In this document: piece by piece, positions 29,172 through 36,432 of the stretch | Layout of the letters: the number at the start of each line of letters is the position of its first letter | How positions within the stretch are numbered: the first letter of the stretch is position 1 | IMG/VR virus record: IMGVR_UViG_3300036945_000926 | Span: 1-36,432 of that record | DNA from: a virus | DNA: 36,432 nucleotides | Reading direction: 5' to 3' (one strand) | Position numbers and translations under genes: made by a program | The notes under the pieces: model-generated | Told to the model about the DNA's origin: nothing | Seen by the model: only the letters and a program-made list of their open reading frames with translations | The model's database searches: none

Positions 29172-30461
29172 CTAGCAGAGGGCGTCGAGCATGGCCGAGA
29201 AGCTCTCGGCGTGCCGGACCGCGAACCACATGTCCTGCATCGCGTACAGGCGGATGCCGCCGGACGCGCCGTTCGTGACCTCGTCGACCTTGATATCCAG
29301 CCCGCCCCACAGGAACAGGATGGAGTCGGCGCAGTTGCCGAACAGCAGACCGGAGCAGACACCGTTCGACGTGCCCTTCGTGAGCGTGTTCGGCATCTGG
29401 GTCGTGGTGCGCACCGGATAGCCATTGAGCTCGTTGCCCTCGCCCATGATGAACTGCGCCGTGCCCGAGGCCTTCTCGGTCGTCTTCAGGAAGCCCTTCA
29501 CCTTCGGCGAGAAGATGTAGGCCGGCCCGCCGAGCAGCGCGTTGTCCTGGTCAACCTCGGTCTCGAGGTCGACGACGTCCGTCCAGTCCGGAGCCGCGCC
29601 GTTGTCGCCGCCGACCACCGAGCCGATGCCGGTGGTGTACAGCAGACCGTACAGGCCGGTGACCGGAGCATTGGCCGCCAGGCCGATCGCGTCGAACTTC
29701 GAGCCCATGCCCAGCACGAGATCCTGGCGCGTCAGGCCCTCGACCGCGGGGCTGCTCTGCATGAGCATCCGCCGCGTGATGTCGACCATGGCGCCGACGG
29801 TCGTCGGGCTGGCCGTGATGTTGTCGAACGTCGGCGTCGACTCGGTCACGGTGCCGGACTCGTTGTTGAACACGTAGAACGTCGCCCCGGTCGCCCGGCG
29901 CGGGATCTCGACGTTTCCGGTCAGACCGTCCAGGACCGTCATGCCCAGGCCGGCCAGCACCGAGGCCGGGCGCAGCATCTCGATGAAGCTGCCGGCCAGG
30001 TGGTCCGTGCCGACGAGCTTAGCGCCCGAGGCGTTGATCACGCCGCCGGCGGCGACGCCGATGTCGCGCTTGTACGCCAGCACGTCGTACGGGACCATGA
30101 AGCCCTGCGCCGAGCGACCGGAGTGCTTCACCGCGGCGGCATGCACCTCGCGCTCGAAGCCGGCCTTCGACCAGTCCTTGTTGACCGAGGCCTCGATGGC
30201 GCGGAAGATCGAGTACTTCTCGATGTCCCCGGTCGTCATGCCGATCTTGGTCTCCTCGCGCATCTCCTCGTGGGTGACCTTGCGAGCCTTGCCCATCTCG
30301 ACCAGCAGCTCGTTCCGGAACGTCCCGAGATCGGTACCGTCCTCGACGTGCCGCTGCGCGAACGCCTCCTGGCCGAACTCCTTGCCCATCTTCCGGATCT
30401 CGGTAGCGCGGCTGCGCTCCTCGGCGAGGATTTCTTCGCGGTCCTTCGTTTCCACGCTCAT
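29172..30461 (-). CDS. Major capsid protein from an internal start
   Basis: Inside the fusion gene, ATG 30461 (codon 347) is preceded by AAGGAGG with an 8-base spacer, one of the best ribosome sites in the window. It begins MSVETKDREEILAEE, exactly at the start of the scaffold region and after the protease domain. Translation here gives a 429-aa scaffold-plus-capsid protein, the normal size for an HK97-type precursor. This would supply many capsid subunits per protease-bearing chain. The start is inferred from sequence only. Confidence 0.7.
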   Translation of the reverse strand: MSVETKDREEILAEERSRATEIRKMGKEFGQEAFAQRHVEDGTDLGTFRNELLVEMGKARKVTHEEMREETKIGMTTGDIEKYSIFRAIEASVNKDWSKAGFEREVHAAAVKHSGRSAQGFMVPYDVLAYKRDIGVAAGGVINASGAKLVGTDHLAGSFIEMLRPASVLAGLGMTVLDGLTGNVEIPRRATGATFYVFNNESGTVTESTPTFDNITASPTTVGAMVDITRRMLMQSSPAVEGLTRQDLVLGMGSKFDAIGLAANAPVTGLYGLLYTTGIGSVVGGDNGAAPDWTDVVDLETEVDQDNALLGGPAYIFSPKVKGFLKTTEKASGTAQFIMGEGNELNGYPVRTTTQMPNTLTKGTSNGVCSGLLFGNCADSILFLWGGLDIKVDEVTNGASGGIRLYAMQDMWFAVRHAESFSAMLDALC

Positions 30462-31499
30462 GCGTCTCTCCTCCTTGAGGGGTACTTCGGCCGGCAGTTC
30501 AGTGCCGAACGAGCGGTTGACTCCGACCTTTTCGTTTGCGTCCGCAGCAATCGGGACGATCGAGTTTTCGAGCGGTTCCCAGTCGACGACGCGCAGCTCG
30601 AGCCCGCCTCCCGGCAGGTGCGACTCTTTCGCGTCGTAGATCCGGTATCCGACCGACACGTGCCGACGGATGTCGTCCAGCACGTCCTGGAAAATCTCCT
30701 GAGCGTACGCGCTTCTCCCGAAGCGCACCCACGACCGGCCCAGCCTGTCGGTGGAGATCTCCGCTTGCTCGACGACGCCGATCTGCTTGTCAGGATCATG
30801 CCCAACAAGCAGCGGGGCCCCGTCCTGCATCCTGCCCATCCGTACGCATCCGGGCGAATGGTCGAGAATTTCTTGGCACCAGCCGCGGTCTACCGGCGCC
30901 TCGCTGGAAAAGACGATCGGTACCCGGCGGTTCTCGATGTCGATCTCACGCCGGTTCACCCGGAAGTTGCGGTAGACGACGTCGCCCGCACGCACCTCGT
31001 GCACCTTGCCCAGGTGGGTGCCGCGATAGAGCAGCTTTCCCTCGTGGGACTGCACCCCGATCTTTGGTCCATCGTGCGGACCGGGCACGGGTGGCGGCGC
31101 ATCGCCATCGTCAGCTACGTCGTCGGCACCCTCAGCATCCTCCGCTGGATTCTTTGGTGCTCCGATACGCCCGTACGCTTGGCTGGCCGCCTCTCCGATC
31201 TCCAGCACGCCAGAGGAGGCGCAGTCATCCACGATGCGCTCGAGCGCCGAAGCGTTTACCAGCACCTGGTCGCCGACAACGCGGGCGAACGGGTAGACGT
31301 AGCGTTCCAACGTCTCGGGCTCCGCGTCCTCGTCGACACCGAGAAAGTTGCGGCCGAAGTTGGGCCAGTCGGCGGGATCTCCCAGCAGTGCGCGCGCCTC
31401 GGGCTCGCCGAACTCCCAATCCGCAGATTCGTCGACGGCGCCGGACTCGACCAGCACGCTCAGGCGGGCCACTCCCGCACTATTGAGGGCGATCTTCAT
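29172..31499 (-). CDS. Prohead protease-scaffold-major capsid fusion protein
   Basis: A 775-aa protein from ATG 31499 (GGGAG upstream), overlapping the portal gene by 20 bp. Residues 155-325 form an HK97-type prohead protease (S78/U35-like) with His234 in LLVGHDPDKQIG and probable nucleophile Ser282 in HVSVGYRI. Residues 345-440 are a charged coiled-coil delta/scaffold region. Residues 470-775 are an HK97-fold capsid with MTVLDGLTGNVEIPRRATGATFYVFNNE, SVVGGDNGAAPDW and the C-terminal WFAVRHAESFSAML. The first 150 residues are an unknown acidic domain. An internal start gives capsid alone (see the next entry). The protease should cut itself and the scaffold away during maturation. Confidence 0.9.
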   Translation of the reverse strand: MKIALNSAGVARLSVLVESGAVDESADWEFGEPEARALLGDPADWPNFGRNFLGVDEDAEPETLERYVYPFARVVGDQVLVNASALERIVDDCASSGVLEIGEAASQAYGRIGAPKNPAEDAEGADDVADDGDAPPPVPGPHDGPKIGVQSHEGKLLYRGTHLGKVHEVRAGDVVYRNFRVNRREIDIENRRVPIVFSSEAPVDRGWCQEILDHSPGCVRMGRMQDGAPLLVGHDPDKQIGVVEQAEISTDRLGRSWVRFGRSAYAQEIFQDVLDDIRRHVSVGYRIYDAKESHLPGGGLELRVVDWEPLENSIVPIAADANEKVGVNRSFGTELPAEVPLKEERRMSVETKDREEILAEERSRATEIRKMGKEFGQEAFAQRHVEDGTDLGTFRNELLVEMGKARKVTHEEMREETKIGMTTGDIEKYSIFRAIEASVNKDWSKAGFEREVHAAAVKHSGRSAQGFMVPYDVLAYKRDIGVAAGGVINASGAKLVGTDHLAGSFIEMLRPASVLAGLGMTVLDGLTGNVEIPRRATGATFYVFNNESGTVTESTPTFDNITASPTTVGAMVDITRRMLMQSSPAVEGLTRQDLVLGMGSKFDAIGLAANAPVTGLYGLLYTTGIGSVVGGDNGAAPDWTDVVDLETEVDQDNALLGGPAYIFSPKVKGFLKTTEKASGTAQFIMGEGNELNGYPVRTTTQMPNTLTKGTSNGVCSGLLFGNCADSILFLWGGLDIKVDEVTNGASGGIRLYAMQDMWFAVRHAESFSAMLDALC

Positions 31500-33216
31500 T
31501 GCCACTCCCTTGGCTCTCGTGGTCCTTCGCCAGCATCGCAAGTAGCTGCTCGTTGAGAGCAGGGCTCTGCGGGATGCCGGCCGCATTCATTGCAGCGATC
31601 TCTCGCTCGCGCTCCTTGAGCACCTCGAGGAAATCGCGCCCGTTCCGCTTGCGAATGACATCCGTCAGCGTTGTCTGCATCGATTCAACGGCGAGAACGT
31701 CGGCCATCACTTCCTTGTGCCGATCCGCGCCCTCCCATGTGCGCGCCTGGAAGCGCACGCTGCGGAACTTCTCGAGCTTCGCCCACGGAACCTCGGTATT
31801 GCGGCCCGGGAACTTCAGACGGCCCCTCACCAAAGCGGACTCCAGCCAAATATTGAACAGGGGCCAGCAGAGACCGTCGATCACGTACCGCTGATGCTTC
31901 TGGAAGGTGTCGTGTTCGCTCATCTGGCCGATCTTGGCCGACGAGTAGTTCACGCCCTCAAGGTCGTTCCCGAGCTCGAAGTACGGCAGGTCCATGCCTG
32001 AACCGAGGTTCTGCAGGAGCCGCTTCTGGAATGGCGCGTACTCGTTATTCGGGTACTGCGGGTCCCAGCTCTTGACGTCCCACCCGGGGGGCAGCTCGCC
32101 CATGGAACCGATATCGGCGTCGACGATCCGGTGAACCGGTCCGTCGATGTTGCCAATCGTATCGATGCCCTGATCCTCACCCAGATACCTGCCGCCCGTA
32201 CCGTCATTCTTCAGCCACGCGATTTTCGAGGCGCCGATTCGCAGCGCAACGAGTGCAGCGTCTTCGGCTCCCTCGAGGTGCGCCAGGCGCAGCAGACAGT
32301 TGGCGAGGCGCGGCGTGCCCCGCGTCTCGCCGATCTTCTCGCGGATGAAGCGGTGGAGCATGCCGGCCGCCGGAACCCGCAGGCCAGAACGGCGGCCGGT
32401 GTACCCGTACGACAGCAGGCCCTGGTGCGGGTCCGGTTGCGTGATCCAGTAGGCGACCGGGCGCCTGAGCGCGTCGTATTCGATGCCCAGGCGCACATAA
32501 TTGCCGTTGGCAAACGTGCGGTTGTCCTCGACCTCGAGCAGTTCCGGATCTATCAATTCGACCTGGAACCCCCACGGGCCGAACTCGGGCCCTTGGTGCA
32601 GCCGCACCAGGACCTCGCCGTCGCCGATCGTGGCAAGCTCGTACAGGCGAGCCACATCCCAGAACGACATCCCGGTGATTTCGCAGTTTCCTGGCTTGCA
32701 CCAGTCGCGCCAGCCATGCTCGATCGCTTTATTCGCCTCTTCGTCGGGCTTGCCGTTGTCGTCGACGATCTGGCCGTGCAGGTTGATGCCCTGGCCGATC
32801 ACGCCCGTGTCGTACAGGGACATGGCGCGCCTGGCGATATCGTTGTTGGCAATCTCGAATCGCGAGCGCGCGCGCAGCGTCCGCAGAGTGCGCAGCGAGA
32901 TCTGGTCCGGGCTCATCGACACAGACGGCAGTCCAGTGGTCAGGCGGCTCGATTCGGCCGCCTTGTAGAGGCGCACTGCCGCCACCGGTGCCGGGTGCAT
33001 CGAGGCGCCAGGCGACTTGAAGCCTGGGAGCACTAGCGTCGACCGCATGCTCGCCGACCGCGCCCCTTCGACAACGATGGGAGCGGAAACGGCGTCCGCC
33101 GCCCGCGCCTCCGTCGGCGCCACCACGGTAGTGAACGACGCGGGTATCTCTGCGGTGGTCGCGGTTACCGCGCGCTGCTGGCCTAACATCCCAGAAATGC
33201 GATCGCGCAGCGCCAT
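31480..33216 (-). CDS. B: Portal protein, lambda gpB family
   Basis: A 578-aa protein; ATG 33216 overlaps the gpW-like stop as TGATG with GGGGG upstream. Characteristic segments are RARSRFEIANNDIARRAMSLYDTGVIGQGINL, DWCKPGNCEITGMSFWDVARL, GMLHRFIREKIGETRGTPRLA and LEGVNYSSAKIGQMSEHDTFQKHQRYVIDGLCWPLFNIWL, as in lambda-family portals. Dodecamers form the DNA channel at one capsid vertex and dock the terminase. The N-terminal 90 residues, Ala/Thr/Val-rich, are probably disordered. No separate protease gene C is present; that function is in the downstream fusion. Confidence 0.95.
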   Translation of the reverse strand: MALRDRISGMLGQQRAVTATTAEIPASFTTVVAPTEARAADAVSAPIVVEGARSASMRSTLVLPGFKSPGASMHPAPVAAVRLYKAAESSRLTTGLPSVSMSPDQISLRTLRTLRARSRFEIANNDIARRAMSLYDTGVIGQGINLHGQIVDDNGKPDEEANKAIEHGWRDWCKPGNCEITGMSFWDVARLYELATIGDGEVLVRLHQGPEFGPWGFQVELIDPELLEVEDNRTFANGNYVRLGIEYDALRRPVAYWITQPDPHQGLLSYGYTGRRSGLRVPAAGMLHRFIREKIGETRGTPRLANCLLRLAHLEGAEDAALVALRIGASKIAWLKNDGTGGRYLGEDQGIDTIGNIDGPVHRIVDADIGSMGELPPGWDVKSWDPQYPNNEYAPFQKRLLQNLGSGMDLPYFELGNDLEGVNYSSAKIGQMSEHDTFQKHQRYVIDGLCWPLFNIWLESALVRGRLKFPGRNTEVPWAKLEKFRSVRFQARTWEGADRHKEVMADVLAVESMQTTLTDVIRKRNGRDFLEVLKEREREIAAMNAAGIPQSPALNEQLLAMLAKDHESQGSGNEDRPQ

Positions 33217-33788
33217 CACGCCCCCGTCGTTCGGAAGAGGATCTTCGGTGCGCCCATACCCTTGGCTATCAGCTCGGCGGTCTTCTCGTTGTCGACCATC
33301 GCCTGGTAGCGATCGCGCATCACCATCAGCTGCGCCGGCAGCATGCGGCCGACTGCTCGCGAGCCGTTCCCGGTGTCGATCGAGAAGTTGAGGTGGTCTG
33401 TGCTGGCACGGCGCTCGAGCGTCGCCTCGATGGCCTCAAGGGCGCGCACGGCATGCGAGCGGCCGTCATACCCGGCCGTCTGCGCCGCGAAGTTGGTGTC
33501 GACAATGATCTCGCCCGTCGCGACCGTGACGCGCTGGGTGAGCTTCGTGGCGTACTTCTGCCAGCGGTAGGTACCCGGAGACCAGTTCGAATCGTCGGCC
33601 GCGATCGCGGCCAGGTGCGTGCCGTCGGCCTGGCTGGTGGCCGTGACCACCTTCTGCGTGCCAGCCTTGACGAAAGCGTATGAGACAGCCCACCCGTCGG
33701 TCGACAGGTAGTCGGCGAGTGACACGGACCAGGACACGGAATCGCCCGCAGTAAACCTGGTCGGTTCTGATGTGGCTACATCGCTCAG
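33216..33788 (-). CDS. gpW-position head-tail joining protein, probable CTG start
   Basis: The frame is open from the terminase stop. The first ATG/GTG/TTG is GTG 33737, but upstream codons read SDVATSEPTRFTAGDSV, joining smoothly to SWSVSLADYLSTDGW; small phage proteins of this type usually begin with such a P-x-F-T-A-G-D stretch. CTG at 33788 lies in a CTGA overlap with the TerL stop and has GGAGGGG eight bases upstream, giving 190 aa. The N-terminal half is a beta-sandwich; the C-terminal 80 residues are helical with a SRAVGRMLPAQLMVMRDRY segment reminiscent of gpW. It lies between A and B as lambda W does. The W homology is inferred. Confidence 0.7.
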   Translation of the reverse strand: MSDVATSEPTRFTAGDSVSWSVSLADYLSTDGWAVSYAFVKAGTQKVVTATSQADGTHLAAIAADDSNWSPGTYRWQKYATKLTQRVTVATGEIIVDTNFAAQTAGYDGRSHAVRALEAIEATLERRASTDHLNFSIDTGNGSRAVGRMLPAQLMVMRDRYQAMVDNEKTAELIAKGMGAPKILFRTTGA

Positions 33789-35716
33789 CTCCTGCCCCTC
33801 CGGTACCGGTTGACGAAGGACGTTTGTCCTTGTGCCGTCACTCGGCGGGGCCCTGGATCTGTCACCACCTTCGGCTGCTGTTCGCCACCGGAATACCGGG
33901 CCTTGATTTCAGCCCGGCGCTTTTCCAGTGCGGCCCATACGGGGTTGAGCAGTAGCATCGCGCCGTAGGCATAAACGGTGGCGTCAAGCGCCTCGTTTCT
34001 GCCCCCGGGTCGGGTTACCACCCATTCCAGTACGGGGAAGCCTTTTCGAAATCGCAGGAGTCTCTTCTCCGCGCAGAGCTGGGAGAAGTACTCCGTGTCG
34101 AAGGCCTCGGTCGCCGGGAAATGGCAGAATCCGGGGCCCCGCTCAAGCAGTCGCAGCCGTGAATAAATCAGCGCCTTAATCGAGTCAACGCCGAGGATGT
34201 GCACATTCACTTTGCGCGGATCATCGCCCCTGCGCTTACGTTGTGGTGGCTCAAGCATTTGCACGCTCGAACCGCCCCTTCCCTTAATTGCGAAAATATT
34301 CCGCGCGGTGCGGCGCTCTACGTAGCCGTAAACCTGCCGGGCGGCATAGCCCGAGTCGATGGCCGCCGCAGAGATTGGCATAAGGTCACCGTGGATATGG
34401 CGATAGCGCTGCGTGAGCAGGGCCTCGTCGAGCTGCTTCCAGATATCGTGCTCGAGCGGATTACCATACAGGATACGGCGATCGATGCGCCACGACTCCT
34501 CGTTGATCCCATACCCGTCGACGACCAGCTCGCAGCGGTCCTGCTGAACGTCAACGCCAGCGACCAGCACCAGGACGCCCTCGGGAACTTCGGCCTCATA
34601 TACCTCGCGCCTAGCCATCAGCGGGTCTGGCTCAGCGCCGTCGGCCGCGGCGTTGCTGACCTCACCCAGGATGGTGTTGACCCACACCTTCATAGCTTCG
34701 GCTCCGCGGCGCTTTGCCCGCAGGAACCGGCGCACGCAGTCCTCCCAGGACAGCCAGTCGGGAGGGCTGTAGAGCGCGCTGGTGTGGTACCCCTCCACCA
34801 GTGACAGCTTGCTTTCGGCAGTGGCGATCCAGCGGCCGGCGGCGCAGATCTTGGTCTTGTGGTACTCCTCGAACTCATGGTCGCAGCTTGGGCAGCGGTA
34901 CCGGACGCTGCTGGGGTCGCCGTCGTCCCATACCAGGTTGCGCCAGAGAATCGGGTGGTACGCGCCGCAGCGGATACAGGGCACGTGCCAGTACTTCTGG
35001 TTCGTGTCGTTGAACTGCTTCGCAATCTGGCTGTAGCCGGAGATGGTTGGGGTTCCGTTGCCGTAGAGCTTCGCCGACTTGCCGAAGGTCGTGAGGCGGG
35101 CGCGCAGCAGCTCTACCACGTCGCCCTGGCCGCCGACGTCCCAGGGCATGTCGTCCATCTCATCGAGCAGGCCGTTCTTGATGCTGCTCGACTTCAGTGG
35201 CGACGGAACGTTTGCGCCGACCACGCGCAGAAACCCGCCCACGAAATCCTTGTAGAGCTGCGCATTGCCGCCGTCGCGGGACCGCTGCTCCGCGACCTTG
35301 CCGACGAAGCAGGGGCACTCATCGAACATCGGCTGGATGCGCTCGCGGGCCCACTCCTTGGCCTTATCGAGCGTCGGCCTGACAGCGAGGGTCGGCCCGC
35401 CGGCGTTGTCAGCCAGGTAGCCGATCCAGTTCTCGGCAACGGTCGAGCCGCCGATCTGGTGACCCTTCTGCCACCACACCTCTCGCGTCGGGTCGTCGGG
35501 GGACAGCTTCTCGAGGATCTCCCTCACCCAGGGCGTCTTCTCGATGCGGTACTGCCCACCGATCGCGCTGGTCTTAGTGGGCAGCAAGCGGTTCTTTTCG
35601 GCCCACTCGGCGACGGAGATGATGGGGTCCGGCATGAGCCCGGCCATGAACGTCGATCGTACGACCGCGGCGCCGTCGGCCAGGTCGCTGACCACGTCCT
35701 CGGTCAGGCTATACAT
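33785..35716 (-). CDS. A: Terminase large subunit, gpA family
   Basis: A 643-aa protein. The ATPase part has a variant Walker A at 84-92 (KGHQIGGST), Walker B LLDEMD at 183-188, and a four-Cys zinc site (Cys247, 250, 275, 278) as in gpA-type terminases. The nuclease part has Asp389 in VAGVDVQQD, Asp454 in AAIDSGYAA and ALDATVYAYG near residue 600. It cuts concatemers at cos and drives DNA into the prohead. ATG 35716 overlaps the TerS end by 8 bp without a good ribosome site, so translation is probably coupled. gpA enzymes make 12-base 5' overhangs, matching the terminal repeats. Confidence 0.95.
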   Translation of the reverse strand: MYSLTEDVVSDLADGAAVVRSTFMAGLMPDPIISVAEWAEKNRLLPTKTSAIGGQYRIEKTPWVREILEKLSPDDPTREVWWQKGHQIGGSTVAENWIGYLADNAGGPTLAVRPTLDKAKEWARERIQPMFDECPCFVGKVAEQRSRDGGNAQLYKDFVGGFLRVVGANVPSPLKSSSIKNGLLDEMDDMPWDVGGQGDVVELLRARLTTFGKSAKLYGNGTPTISGYSQIAKQFNDTNQKYWHVPCIRCGAYHPILWRNLVWDDGDPSSVRYRCPSCDHEFEEYHKTKICAAGRWIATAESKLSLVEGYHTSALYSPPDWLSWEDCVRRFLRAKRRGAEAMKVWVNTILGEVSNAAADGAEPDPLMARREVYEAEVPEGVLVLVAGVDVQQDRCELVVDGYGINEESWRIDRRILYGNPLEHDIWKQLDEALLTQRYRHIHGDLMPISAAAIDSGYAARQVYGYVERRTARNIFAIKGRGGSSVQMLEPPQRKRRGDDPRKVNVHILGVDSIKALIYSRLRLLERGPGFCHFPATEAFDTEYFSQLCAEKRLLRFRKGFPVLEWVVTRPGGRNEALDATVYAYGAMLLLNPVWAALEKRRAEIKARYSGGEQQPKVVTDPGPRRVTAQGQTSFVNRYRRGRS

Positions 35717-36320
35717 CGGCGAGGCCGGCCAAAGCCTTGCGAATCTCTTCCCGCAATAGACGCTGGATCTCGGACAGGTCCGTCAACCCAACGAGCTGCG
35801 GCGCGGCCTTGGCCGGCACGGCCTCGAGTGCTGCCCGCGTCAATCGGCACAGGCGGAAGTACTCGGCCTTGACGTCCTCGACCCGCGTGAGCAGGCGCGC
35901 CTCTTCGGCGTACTCGAGTTCGGCTGTCTTGCGGAGGAAATACTCGCGTTCGGCACGGTTCCGCTGGTAGTCGGATGAGATCTCCGACGGCGCTGCGGCC
36001 GCGTGCTCGGCTGGCGCCTGGCTGGCGCGAGGTGTGGTGTGCTCGGCCCAGGCAGCGTCGGCGGCCACCGGGTCGATCTTGCCGGATGCGGTGCGCAATA
36101 TTCGCTGAGCCGCCAGTGCCTTCTCGACGGCTGCCTTCGTTCCACCAGGCAGTCCCAGCCCCCGGCGGTGCTCGGCGTAAGCCCGGATCGACAGTTCACG
36201 GCGCGCGGCACCGGCCTCCGCCCTCTTGGTTCGAAGTGCGTTTTGGGGCGCTGGGGTACCCGTTCTCACCGTAGACTTGACCAATCGTGCGCCGTCGGTT
36301 GTCCGTGTCTGGTAGGACAC
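35709..36320 (-). CDS. Terminase small subunit, Nu1-like
   Basis: A 203-aa protein. GTG 36320 has no clear Shine-Dalgarno; a start a few codons inside is possible. The first 75 residues are basic and helical, with LSIRAYAEHRRGLGLPGGTKAAVEKALAAQ as a likely winged-helix DNA-binding region. The second half has NRAEREYFLRKTAELEYAEEARLLTRVEDVKAEYFRLCRLTRAALEAVP, a hallmark of Nu1-like small terminases (Y-lysed dimer helix then R-x-L-x-A). It should bind repeats next to cos and hand the DNA to gpA. It lies directly inside the right end. Confidence 0.85.
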   Translation of the reverse strand: MSYQTRTTDGARLVKSTVRTGTPAPQNALRTKRAEAGAARRELSIRAYAEHRRGLGLPGGTKAAVEKALAAQRILRTASGKIDPVAADAAWAEHTTPRASQAPAEHAAAAPSEISSDYQRNRAEREYFLRKTAELEYAEEARLLTRVEDVKAEYFRLCRLTRAALEAVPAKAAPQLVGLTDLSEIQRLLREEIRKALAGLADV

Positions 36321-36383
36321 CGGAGGCGGACACCGAAGGACATTGCTATTGCATCACTTACGAGTGTCGTGTCCTACCTGTCC
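36300..36383. promoter_or_regulatory. cosB-like cluster of TGTCC/GGACA repeats
   Basis: Six TGTCC or GGACA copies lie at 36300, 36315, 36328, 36338, 36370 and 36379, and GGTAGGACAC (36311-36320) pairs perfectly with GTGTCCTACC (36369-36378). The cluster sits between the genome end and the small terminase gene, where lambda has the R sites of cosB. It is therefore a candidate terminase-binding region. It overlaps the TerS start. Confidence 0.5.
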
Positions 36384-36420
36384 AACCTGTTAAAAACCTA
36401 CACACTGGGGGCGAATCGGG

Positions 36421-36432
36421 ATGCCGCACACC
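36421..36432. repeat. 12-bp terminal direct repeat, right end (cos overhang candidate)
   Basis: Identical to positions 1-12. It lies 100 bp upstream of the small terminase start. On a circle the two copies coincide, placing one 12-base cos site between the HNH nuclease and TerS genes, the standard cos position. Confidence 0.7.

Noticed and set aside
29211-31556. Plus-strand open frame of 781 codons opposite the capsid gene
   Set aside because: It is an antisense shadow of a clearly recognised capsid fusion gene in high-GC DNA; its product is Arg/Ala/Val/Asp-biased with no domain.
1-36432. CRISPR arrays, tRNA genes or insertion sequences
   Set aside because: No regularly spaced repeats, no tRNA-like cloverleaf sequences and no transposase-type reading frames were recognised; the only recombinase is the phage serine integrase.

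Overview
The window looks like one complete linear genome of a temperate, lambda-like siphovirus (long non-contractile tail) with high GC content. The first 12 bases recur exactly as the last 12 bases. They fall between an HNH nuclease gene and the terminase genes, where a cos site is expected, so the ends are probably filled-in cohesive ends. The lipoprotein with a lipobox, the lambda-type tail and the transglycosylase endolysin suggest a Gram-negative host; no host genus can be read from the sequence. No tRNA, CRISPR array or insertion sequence was seen.

Layout. Apart from one short plus-strand operon, all genes lie on the minus strand, nearly all overlapping by ATGA, GTGA, TTGA or TGATG, which indicates coupled translation. 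Positions 10063 down to 72 are the early/accessory region: a Cro-like regulator, many small unknown proteins, a PD-(D/E)XK-like protein, a probable replication initiator, a winged-helix protein, a large ParB-like protein without ParA, a secreted FN3 protein, an Acb2-like anti-CBASS protein and the HNH nuclease. Positions 10184-13136 (plus) are the lysogeny operon: an HTH repressor without a cleavage domain, a 58-aa protein, a lipoprotein and a large serine integrase. The 515-bp gap at 13137-13651 holds terminator-like hairpins and short repeats and is the likely attP region.

Positions 36320 down to 13652 are the late region in lambda order: TerS, TerL (gpA), gpW-like, portal (gpB), a protease-scaffold-capsid fusion, a small head protein, gpFII-like, gpZ, gpU, tail tube, G/GT chaperones, tape measure, a Dit-like protein with two inserted carbohydrate-binding-like domains, gpL, gpK, gpJ, a fibre, an XkdW-like protein, two signal-peptide proteins (one an SGNH esterase) and the lysis genes. 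On the circular map the early operon runs through cos into the terminase genes.

Most notable are the Acb2 homologue, the cos architecture, the capsid gene with a second internal ribosome binding site, a probable CTG start, an amber-interrupted reading frame, and one glycan-binding-type domain shared by a tail-tip protein and a secreted esterase. Coordinates come from reading frames and start-site inspection; functions come from recognised sequence patterns, with no database search.
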